A DNA stretch of 25,924 bases from Clostridiales bacterium. GTDB lineage: Bacteria; Bacillota; Clostridia; Oscillospirales; Oscillospiraceae. The stretch lies in NCBI GenBank assembly GCA_004556965.1, contig SFFE01000016.1, positions 1 through 25,924 of the forward strand. The letters are read 5' to 3'. Shown here in pieces: positions 8,121-13,868 of the stretch. A program made the position numbers and the translations under genes. The stretch's first letter is position 1. Each line of letters opens with the position of its first letter. The notes beneath the pieces were generated by a model. That model was given only the letters and a program-made list of their open reading frames with translations, did no database searches and was not told where the DNA came from.

Positions 8121-8149
8121 AAATTCAGGGAGCAAACCTGCTCCCTGAA
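8121..8149. repeat. 29-base palindromic repeat, copy 2
   Basis: Identical over 29 bases to 7905-7933, in the same orientation, 187 bases further on. Flanking bases differ on both sides, so the repeat unit is bounded at 29 bases. It lies 30 bases beyond the degV stop codon and may serve as its terminator hairpin (minus-strand tail TTTAAT, weak). Confidence 0.85.
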
Positions 8150-8179
8150 TGAAACGATGTACGCTTTTTATGGTGTGCG

Positions 8180-9025
8180 TTACTTGTGATAGTACAAAAT
8201 ACCCATGCACTTCGGGCCGCAATGACTGGAGACCGTGCAGCCGGCCTGCGTGCGGTAGACCTGCTCAAACGGCTGGCAGGCGCGCACGACGCGCTCCAGC
8301 TCGTCGCGGACTTCCTCGTCGAGCCCGGAGTCTGTAATGAAAATGCGGCTGCAGTCAATGTCGTCGCGTCCCTTGAGACGATCCTCGATGTACTGTACAT
8401 AGCATTTCATCAGCTTGCCGCGGTACTTTTTCGCCACGCCCATGACGCCGTTTTTCACCTCAATGCAGGGCTTGAGACTCAGCAGGTTCGCGCCGACTGC
8501 CGCGAGCGACGAGCAGCGCCCGCCGGCGACCAGATATTCCAGCGTGTCGAGCACGAAGCTGACGTCCAGCTTCTCACGCTTGCGCTCCAGCTCCGCCGCG
8601 ATGTCGGCGGCGTCCATGTCGCCGCGCCCGGCCATGATGGCGGCGTCCAGCACCAGATGACCGATGCCGGTGGAGAGGTTGCGCGCGTCCACGGGATAGA
8701 CGTGGTCGACCTCCTTCGCCGCGATGCAGGCATTCTGGTAGCAGGCGGACATGTCGCTGGAGATCGTGAAGTGGATCACCGCGTCGTATTCCTTCCGGCA
8801 CTCGGTGAAGTACGCAATGTAGTCCGACACGTTGACCGCCGCCGTCTGGCACAGCTTGCCGGTGGCGCGGAAGTGCGCATACAGGTCTTCGGGGTGGATG
8901 TCGACGCCGTCGCGCCAGGTCTTGTCGCCGCTGACGATATAGAGCGGCGTGATGCCGATGTTGTATTGCTCGATCAGCGCGGGCGAGAGGTCGCAGGTGC
9001 TGTCGGCGGAAATTTTAATCTTCAA
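8180..9025 (-). CDS. DegV family fatty-acid-binding protein
   Basis: A 281-residue DegV-domain protein. The family binds a fatty acid and presents it to fatty-acid kinase (FakA) for phospholipid synthesis in Firmicutes. Family features: N-terminal strand KIKISADSTCDLSP, the ligand-head region HFTISSDMSACYQNA, VDARNLSTGIGHL, and LEYLVAGGRCSS in the second lobe. Length is normal. The start is taken as TTG at 9025, since AGAGGTG sits six bases before it; the GTG at 9034 lies inside that ribosome binding site. It is transcribed alone, divergent from miaA. No fakA/DAK partner gene is in the window, and Firmicutes often carry several degV paralogues, so the specific lipid partner is open. Confidence 0.9.
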   Translation of the reverse strand: MKIKISADSTCDLSPALIEQYNIGITPLYIVSGDKTWRDGVDIHPEDLYAHFRATGKLCQTAAVNVSDYIAYFTECRKEYDAVIHFTISSDMSACYQNACIAAKEVDHVYPVDARNLSTGIGHLVLDAAIMAGRGDMDAADIAAELERKREKLDVSFVLDTLEYLVAGGRCSSLAAVGANLLSLKPCIEVKNGVMGVAKKYRGKLMKCYVQYIEDRLKGRDDIDCSRIFITDSGLDEEVRDELERVVRACQPFEQVYRTQAGCTVSSHCGPKCMGILYYHK

Positions 9026-9093
9026 AAATGTCACCTCTGATAAAATTCGGGGAGAAATAATTGGCTTTTTATGTTTTTTCTATGCCTAGCATT

Positions 9094-9121
9094 TTAACAC
9101 TTTTCTAATAGTTTGCATAGT
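9094..9121 (+). promoter_or_regulatory. Possible miaA promoter
   Basis: TTAACA (9094-9099) and CATAGT (9116-9121) are separated by 16 bases, 34 bases before the miaA start, in an A+T-rich degV-miaA divergent spacer. The match is moderate (4-5 of 6 each). An inverted pair CTATGC (9080-9085) / GCATAG (9115-9120) brackets the region and could be an operator; nothing more supports that. Confidence 0.35.
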
Positions 9122-9154
9122 CCTATTTTTCACCCAAAAAGGAGAAAGTATCAC

Positions 9155-10099
9155 ATGCCGCCCAAAATTGCAGTCATTACAGGACCAACGGCGTCGGGCA
9201 AAACCGCGCTCGGCGTGGCGCTGGCCGAGACGCTGCACGGCGAGGTCGTCTCGGCCGACTCGATGCAGATCTATCGCCGGATGGACATCGGCACCGCGAA
9301 ACCGACGCCGGAGGAAATGCGCGGCGTGCCGCACCATATGATCGACGTGGCCGAGCCGGAGGAGAACTATTCCGTGGCGCGCTACGTTGCGGAGGCCTCC
9401 GCCTGCGTGGACGATATCCTCGCGCGCGGAAAGCTGCCGGTCGTCGTCGGCGGTACGGGGCTGTATATCGACTCGCTCGTTTCCGGCCGCACGTTTGCCG
9501 ACGGCTCGTCCGACTCCGCGCTGCGGCAGGAGCTGAATGAGCGCTACGATGAGATCGGCGGCGAGGGGCTGCTGGGAGAGCTGCGCAAGGTCGATCCGGA
9601 GCGCGCGCAAAAGCTCCATGCGGCGGACAAAAAGCGCATCGTCCGCGCGATGGAGGTGTACATCCTCACCGGCAAGACCATCACGCAGCACGACGCGGAG
9701 ACGCGCGCCCGCCCGCCCCGGTACGACGCGGCGCGCATCGCGCTGGACTTTACGGAGCGCGCCGACCTCTATGCGCGCATCGACCGGCGCGTGGACGCGA
9801 TGGTGGAAGCGGGCCTGTTCGACGAGGTGCGCGCGCTGCTCGCATCGGGCGTTCCCGGCGACTGCACCGCGATGCAGGCCATCGGCTACAAGGAGGCCGC
9901 CGGCGCGGTGCGCGGGGAGATCACCGAAGCGGAGGCCGCCGAACGCATCCGGCAGGAGTCGCGCCGGTACGCCAAGCGGCAGCTTACGTGGCTGCGGCGC
10001 GATCCGTCCCTGTTCTGGATCCGGTTTGAAAAAACGCCGGACATGGCGCTGGCCAGACGGCTTTCGACCGGTTTCTTGGTTCGCCGCGGTATAGAATAG
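9155..10099 (+). CDS. miaA: tRNA dimethylallyltransferase MiaA
   Basis: A 314-residue enzyme that transfers a dimethylallyl group from DMAPP to N6 of A37 in tRNAs reading UNN codons. The P-loop is GPTASGKT (10-17). The family motif ADSMQIYRRMDIGTAKPT follows (34-51, with the catalytic Asp in DSMQIY), then VVVGGTGLYIDSL (97-108) and the C-terminal ARRYAKRQLTWLRRD-like tRNA-binding segment. The ATG at 9155 has AAGGAGAAAG upstream; an earlier in-frame ATG at 9113 lacks a ribosome binding site and overlaps the promoter. It is followed by hfq, an order kept across many bacteria. Its product is the substrate for MiaB encoded at 4365-5777. Confidence 0.96.
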   Translation: MPPKIAVITGPTASGKTALGVALAETLHGEVVSADSMQIYRRMDIGTAKPTPEEMRGVPHHMIDVAEPEENYSVARYVAEASACVDDILARGKLPVVVGGTGLYIDSLVSGRTFADGSSDSALRQELNERYDEIGGEGLLGELRKVDPERAQKLHAADKKRIVRAMEVYILTGKTITQHDAETRARPPRYDAARIALDFTERADLYARIDRRVDAMVEAGLFDEVRALLASGVPGDCTAMQAIGYKEAAGAVRGEITEAEAAERIRQESRRYAKRQLTWLRRDPSLFWIRFEKTPDMALARRLSTGFLVRRGIE

Positions 10100-10114
10100 T
10101 GGCCTGTACAGACC

Positions 10115-10129
10115 GGGCGCGCGGCGCCC
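10115..10129. repeat. GC hairpin between miaA and hfq
   Basis: GGGCGC and GCGCCC pair around a GCG loop in the 128-base miaA-hfq gap. No U-tract follows (TGCCCGCCCG), so it is not a standard terminator; it could pause or partly stop transcription before the hfq promoter candidate. Confidence 0.45.
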
Positions 10130-10158
10130 TGCCCGCCCGATTTGTATAAATTCACTAT

Positions 10159-10186
10159 TTCACGGGGCGGGAAAATATGTTACACT
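10159..10186 (+). promoter_or_regulatory. Possible hfq promoter
   Basis: TTCACG (10159-10164), a 16-base spacer and TACACT (10181-10186) lie about 40 bases before the hfq start. Each box matches four of six consensus bases. This would let hfq and the genes after it be expressed apart from miaA. Confidence 0.35.
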
Positions 10187-10227
10187 TAAAAAATAGCGCC
10201 GCTCCGACAGAGAAGGAGCGTGCACCC

Positions 10228-10455
10228 ATGCAAAAAACACAGAATCTTCAGGATGGTTTCCTCAATCGCGTCCGGCAGGAGAAGGTGCCTGTCACGATGT
10301 TTCTGATGAACGGCTTTCAGATGCGCGGCGTCGTCCGCGGGTTTGACAGCTTTGTGGTCATTCTCGAAACGGACGGTAAGCAGCAGATGATCTACAAACA
10401 TGCGATCTCGACCGTCTGCCCGATCCATCCGGTTGAGCTGAGAGAGGAAAGCTGA
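10228..10455 (+). CDS. hfq: RNA chaperone Hfq
   Basis: A 75-residue Sm-like hexamer-forming RNA-binding protein. The conserved N-terminal NLQDGFLN (6-13), Sm1 strand region VPVTMFLMNGFQMRG (20-34), FDSFVVIL (39-46) and the Sm2 motif IYKHAIST (55-62; YKHA contacts uridine) are all present. The C-terminal tail is very short, as in other Gram-positive Hfq proteins. The ATG at 10228 is chosen because GAAGGAG precedes it by about ten bases; an upstream in-frame ATG at 10177 lies in the promoter region. Downstream, the HlyD-like gene begins 37 bases after the stop with its own ribosome binding site. Confidence 0.96.
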   Translation: MQKTQNLQDGFLNRVRQEKVPVTMFLMNGFQMRGVVRGFDSFVVILETDGKQQMIYKHAISTVCPIHPVELREES

Positions 10456-10492
10456 TTGCCGCCGCGCGTCCGTTGCGAAAGGAGTGTTCCGT

Positions 10493-11686
10493 TTGAAAAA
10501 AACGAATACTATCATCAATATCGCAATGGTCGTGCTGTTTGCGGCGATGCTGATCTATCTCGGCGTTTACATCTTCCATTCCACCCAGCAGGGTTACGTC
10601 ACCGCGCCCGCCGTCGTCGTTACCGTCAACGAGAGCGGACAGGCCTCCGGCTGCGTGGTGCGCGAGGAGCAGCTTCTCACCTCGGACAAGGCGTATGTCT
10701 CCGTATCCGTGGACGACGGCAGCGAGGTCGCGCGCGGCAGCGAGGTGGCCATCGGCGTGAACTCACCGGAGGCGCTCGAGCGCGCCAGCCGCGCCCGCGA
10801 GCTGAAAACGGAGATCGATTATGTCAGCGGTCTGCTTTCGAGCATGAGCGCCGCCTCCGGCGCGACCGAGCAGGATGCTGCCGTGCGATCCGGGATCCTG
10901 AAGCTCTCTGCCGCCGTCAGCTCCGGTGACGTGGGCGAACTCGACAGCATTTGCACGAACCTCGGCTCTCTGCTGCTCAGCGGCGGCGCCACCGTGACGC
11001 AGAGCGATCTGGACGCGCTGCAGGCAGAGCTGCGCCAGCTGCAGTCCGCCGCCGGGAGCGACGGGAGCATTACCGCCCCGGCCGCCGGCGTGTTCACGAC
11101 TGTGACGGACGGGTACGAGAGCCTGACCTATGCGGATCTGGACGAGCTGACGCCCGACGGCGTCGCGGCGCTCAGCAGCCGGAAGACCGCCGTGGCCGAC
11201 CATGTGATCGGGAAGCTCGTCACCTCGAAAAAGTGGTATTTTGCCGCCGTGATGCAGCAGGCGGACGCCGAGCGGCTCTCACCCGGCGGCAGCGCCACGC
11301 TGGATTTCGGCCGGCATTACAGCAGCGAAATTCCGTCCATCGTCGTGCGTATGAGCGAGCCGGTGGACGGAGAGGTCGCTGTCGTCTTCTCGTGCAACAC
11401 CGCGCTGGCCGATACGCTCGCCATGCGCGAGGCGACCGCTGAGGTCGTGTATACGGAGTATACCGGCATCCGCGTGCCGCTCAAGGCCGTACATATGGAC
11501 GAGGATGGCGGCACCTATGTGTATGTCATCACTGCCGGGCAGCTTGAGGCGAAGCCGGTGGAGATCCTTTATCAGACCGGGGACTACTGTCTGGTCGCGC
11601 GCGGCTCGGAGAGCAATTCTTTGCGCGCGGGCAACGAGATCGTGGTCTCAGGCAAGAATCTGACCGACGGCAAGGTCGTCGGTTGA
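10493..11686 (+). CDS. HlyD-like membrane-anchored protein
   Basis: A 397-residue protein with one N-terminal transmembrane helix (about 8-30) and an extracytoplasmic body. It has the HlyD/RND-adaptor layout: a first half-barrel (about 38-85), a predicted helical hairpin with Leu/Ala-rich heptads (about 92-190), the second half-barrel near GSITAPAAGVF (about 193-205), and a beta-barrel domain ending GIRVPLKAV...GTYVYVI...VEILY. No ABC or RND partner gene is nearby, so an export role is uncertain; its place just before the YggS and sepF genes points to envelope or cell-division biology. TTG at 10493 is chosen because AAAGGAG stands eight bases before it; the in-frame GTG at 10484 overlaps that site. 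Confidence 0.75.
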   Translation: MKKTNTIINIAMVVLFAAMLIYLGVYIFHSTQQGYVTAPAVVVTVNESGQASGCVVREEQLLTSDKAYVSVSVDDGSEVARGSEVAIGVNSPEALERASRARELKTEIDYVSGLLSSMSAASGATEQDAAVRSGILKLSAAVSSGDVGELDSICTNLGSLLLSGGATVTQSDLDALQAELRQLQSAAGSDGSITAPAAGVFTTVTDGYESLTYADLDELTPDGVAALSSRKTAVADHVIGKLVTSKKWYFAAVMQQADAERLSPGGSATLDFGRHYSSEIPSIVVRMSEPVDGEVAVVFSCNTALADTLAMREATAEVVYTEYTGIRVPLKAVHMDEDGGTYVYVITAGQLEAKPVEILYQTGDYCLVARGSESNSLRAGNEIVVSGKNLTDGKVVG

Positions 11687-11701
11687 GGAGGCGTGGTTTT
11701 T

Positions 11702-12403
11702 ATGACGATTGCGGAACAGGTTGCGGAGATCCGCCGCCGGATGGACGCCGCCGCCGTGCGCAGCGGCCGCACCGGAGCGGATATCATGCTTGTCGCCGCC
11801 ACGAAGATGAACGACGCCGGGCGCGTCCGCGAGGCGGTGGCCGCCGGGGTCGACGCCTGCGGCGAGAACCGCGTGCAGGAACTGGTGGAAAAGCGCGCGC
11901 AGGGCGCTTACGAGGGCGCGCCGCTGCACTTTATCGGCCATTTGCAGACGAATAAGGTGAAGCAGGTGGTCGGCGTTGCCGACCTCATCCAGTCTGTGGA
12001 CTCCGAGGAGCTGCTTGCGCGCATCAACCGGCGCGCGGAAGCGCTCGGCATCGTGCAGGACATTCTGCTGGAAGTCAACATCGGCGGGGAGGAAGCCAAG
12101 TCCGGCATCGCGCCGGAGGCGCTGCCTGCGCTGCTGGAATCCGCAGCCGGATATGCGCATCTGCGCGTGCGCGGGTTGATGGCAATTCCGCCGATTTGCG
12201 AAAAACCGGGCGGAAACAATGTATATTTCTCCCGAATGCGCGAGCTTTTTGTTGACATTGGAACAAAAAAATACGATAATGTTTTCATGGATTTTCTGTC
12301 CATGGGCATGAGCGGGGATTTTGAGGACGCCATCGAATGCGGCGCGAACATGGTTCGCGTCGGCTCGTCCATTTTCGGCGCGCGGGATTATTCGCAGCGC
12401 TGA
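11702..12403 (+). CDS. YggS/PLPBP family pyridoxal-phosphate homeostasis protein
   Basis: A 233-residue single-domain alanine-racemase-fold protein that binds pyridoxal 5'-phosphate without known catalysis and buffers PLP and amino-acid pools. Motifs: LVAATK with the PLP-linked lysine K35, GENRVQE (55-61), HFIGHLQTNK (77-86), GLMAIPP and the phosphate-binding region LSMGMSGDFEDAIECGANMVRVGSSIFG. The ATG at 11702 is ten bases after GAGGAGG; a GTG at 11693 is too close to that site. It begins 15 bases after the HlyD-like gene and precedes sepF, matching the ylmE-ylmF(sepF) order of Gram-positive division clusters. Confidence 0.94.
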   Translation: MTIAEQVAEIRRRMDAAAVRSGRTGADIMLVAATKMNDAGRVREAVAAGVDACGENRVQELVEKRAQGAYEGAPLHFIGHLQTNKVKQVVGVADLIQSVDSEELLARINRRAEALGIVQDILLEVNIGGEEAKSGIAPEALPALLESAAGYAHLRVRGLMAIPPICEKPGGNNVYFSRMRELFVDIGTKKYDNVFMDFLSMGMSGDFEDAIECGANMVRVGSSIFGARDYSQR

Positions 12404-12426
12404 CGATACGCAGATCAGAAACAAAA

Positions 12427-12450
12427 GCGGCCCGGTCTTTGGCGGGCTGC
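12427..12450. repeat. Hairpin just before the sepF ribosome binding site
   Basis: GCGGCCCG (12427-12434) pairs with CGGGCTGC (12443-12450), eight pairs with one G-U, around an eight-base loop. It ends two bases before the AGGAGGA ribosome binding site of sepF, so it could protect the RNA or affect translation; it has no U-tract. Confidence 0.45.
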
Positions 12451-12469
12451 ATAGGAGGATTCGTCAGAT

Positions 12470-13006
12470 ATGGGTTTTCTGGATGAACTGAAAAAAATGA
12501 CTCGTCCCTATGATGATGAGGACGACTTTTACGAAGACGAGGAAGAAGCCATTCCGGTCGCGGAGGAAGCGCCGGAGCCGGAGCGCCCGCGCGCAAAGAG
12601 CGCGCCCGCGCCGAAGAAAAGCTCCTTCATCAGCGACAGCACCAGTCAGGCCGAGCGCCCCGTGCAGCAGGCCTACGCGCCGAAGCGCGAGACGCGCGCA
12701 CCGGAAAAGGTCGTGAACCTCAACACCGGCTCGCAGCTCAAGGTGGTGCTGGTCAAGCCGGACCGGTTTGAGTCTGCCGCGGAGATCGCCGATCATCTGC
12801 GCGACCGCCGTGCGGTGCTCATCAATCTGGAGCAGACGAACAAGGACATTGCCCGCCGCCTGATCGACTTCCTGTCCGGTGTGGCCTATGCGCAGGACGG
12901 CAAAATCCGCCGCATCGCCACCGCGACGTATATCATTACGCCGTTCAACGTCGATCTCATGGGCGATCAGCTCGACGAGATGGAGTCCGGCGAGTTCCGC
13001 CTGTGA
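12470..13006 (+). CDS. sepF: Cell division protein SepF
   Basis: A 178-residue SepF, which tethers FtsZ to the membrane and bundles it at the septum. The N-terminal MGFLDELKKM helix is the membrane-binding amphipathic segment. An acidic, then Pro/Ala/Lys-rich linker (about 12-80) is followed by the compact SepF domain (about 83-170) with KVVLVKPDRFE, AAEIADHLRDRRAVLINLE, RRLIDFLSGVAYA and TYIITPFNVDLMGD. The linker is somewhat longer than in B. subtilis SepF (152 residues). Translation starts at ATG 12470, ten bases after AGGAGGA. It sits between a YggS-family gene and divIVA, the usual Gram-positive order with the ylmG step absent. Confidence 0.95.
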   Translation: MGFLDELKKMTRPYDDEDDFYEDEEEAIPVAEEAPEPERPRAKSAPAPKKSSFISDSTSQAERPVQQAYAPKRETRAPEKVVNLNTGSQLKVVLVKPDRFESAAEIADHLRDRRAVLINLEQTNKDIARRLIDFLSGVAYAQDGKIRRIATATYIITPFNVDLMGDQLDEMESGEFRL

Positions 13007-13040
13007 TACCGGGCATACTGAATATCGTGTACAAATCCAT

Positions 13041-13056
13041 GCCGGGCGCGCCCGGC
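13041..13056. repeat. Perfect 16-base GC palindrome
   Basis: GCCGGGCGCGCCCGGC lies in the 100-base sepF-divIVA gap. It could form a tight hairpin in RNA (six pairs, four-base loop) flanked by CCAT...ATGG, which extends the dyad loosely. No U-tract follows. It may be a processing or pausing element between the two genes. Confidence 0.5.
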
Positions 13057-13106
13057 GGCAGATGGAGATACCAAAATAAAAAACAGGGATTGGGGGATTT
13101 TCCGTT

Positions 13107-13763
13107 ATGACTCCTCAGGACATCCGGGAAAGAGCCTTGGAAAAGGCGATGTTCGGCGGATATGATATGGCCACGGTGGACAAGTTCCGCGAAGAGGTCG
13201 CCATAGAGCTGGCCGCCAAAGAGAAGGAAATAGCCGTGCTCAAGGGCAAGATGAAGGTTCTGGTCGACAAGATAGAAGAGTATCGCTCGACCGAGGACGC
13301 CATGCGTCTTGCACTGCTCTCCGCGCAGAAGATTGGAAAGCAGATAGAAGAGGACGCGCAGAAGCGCGCCGACGAAGTGATTACCAGCGCGAACACGCAG
13401 GCCGAGAAGGTGCTCGGCGGGCTGCGTCAGGCCAAGGCTGAGGAGGAGGAGAAGCTCCTCGCGGCGCAGACGGCCTGCGCAAAGTTTTTGGAAAACGCCC
13501 GCGCGCTGTGTCTCACGCAGCTCAATTATCTGGATACGCTGACGGCGGCCAAGCGGCAGGAGAAGGCTCCTGTGCAGCAGGCGGCTCCCGCGCAGCAGCC
13601 GGAAGTGCATGAGACCATCCGCAGCATCGACGATTCTGTGGCCCAGATTACCGAGGACGCGCCTGAAATCGACATTGCTCCCGCCATGGAGAGCAATCAA
13701 CCCGCCACCGACGATGCGGCTGATGAAGCAACGCAGCTTTACAACTTCCTGCACAACAGCTGA
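13107..13763 (+). CDS. divIVA: DivIVA domain cell-division/polarity protein
   Basis: A 218-residue coiled-coil protein. The N-terminal lipid-binding motif is FGGYDMATVDKFREEV (16-31, family pattern F-x-GYD-x2-VD-x-F). A long Glu/Lys/Ala heptad coil runs from about 25 to 130, then a Gln/Pro/Asp-rich tail ends LYNFLHNS. DivIVA recognises curved membrane at septa and poles and recruits division or wall enzymes. The start at 13107 follows GGGGGA at about 13090. The gene uses ATA for isoleucine at least four times in its first third (for example at Ile-Glu pairs), a codon rarely seen in the neighbouring GC-rich genes. Position after sepF and before ileS matches B. subtilis. Confidence 0.9.
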   Translation: MTPQDIRERALEKAMFGGYDMATVDKFREEVAIELAAKEKEIAVLKGKMKVLVDKIEEYRSTEDAMRLALLSAQKIGKQIEEDAQKRADEVITSANTQAEKVLGGLRQAKAEEEEKLLAAQTACAKFLENARALCLTQLNYLDTLTAAKRQEKAPVQQAAPAQQPEVHETIRSIDDSVAQITEDAPEIDIAPAMESNQPATDDAADEATQLYNFLHNS

Positions 13764-13789
13764 TTCATCACCTGATTGCCAGAAATCCG

Positions 13790-13818
13790 GGCGGGACGGC
13801 GCATTGCGCCGGCCCGCC
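13790..13818. repeat. Stable hairpin in the divIVA-ileS gap
   Basis: GGCGGG-A-CGGCGC (13790-13802) pairs with GCGCCG-G-CCCGCC (13806-13818): twelve pairs with one A-G mismatch and an ATT loop. The following bases TTACTCAATATTTT are only partly U-rich, so a weak or partial terminator is possible. The gap (105 bases) is too short and lacks the conserved T-box sequence, so ileS does not appear T-box controlled here. Confidence 0.55.
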
Positions 13819-13868
13819 TTACTCAATATTTTGCCATGCTGAACCTGATGAGAGGAGAAATAGAAACC

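Noticed and set aside
7905..8149. CRISPR array from the repeated 29-base unit
   Set aside because: Only two copies 187 bases apart, with no regular spacers and no cas genes.
7236..8222. Minus-strand frames across the mutL end and the palindrome region
   Set aside because: No ribosome binding sites or domains; they are mutL shadows or reads through hairpins.
13764..13868. T-box riboswitch ahead of ileS
   Set aside because: Only 105 bases are available, and no specifier loop, T-box sequence or classic terminator/antiterminator pair is found; only one hairpin.
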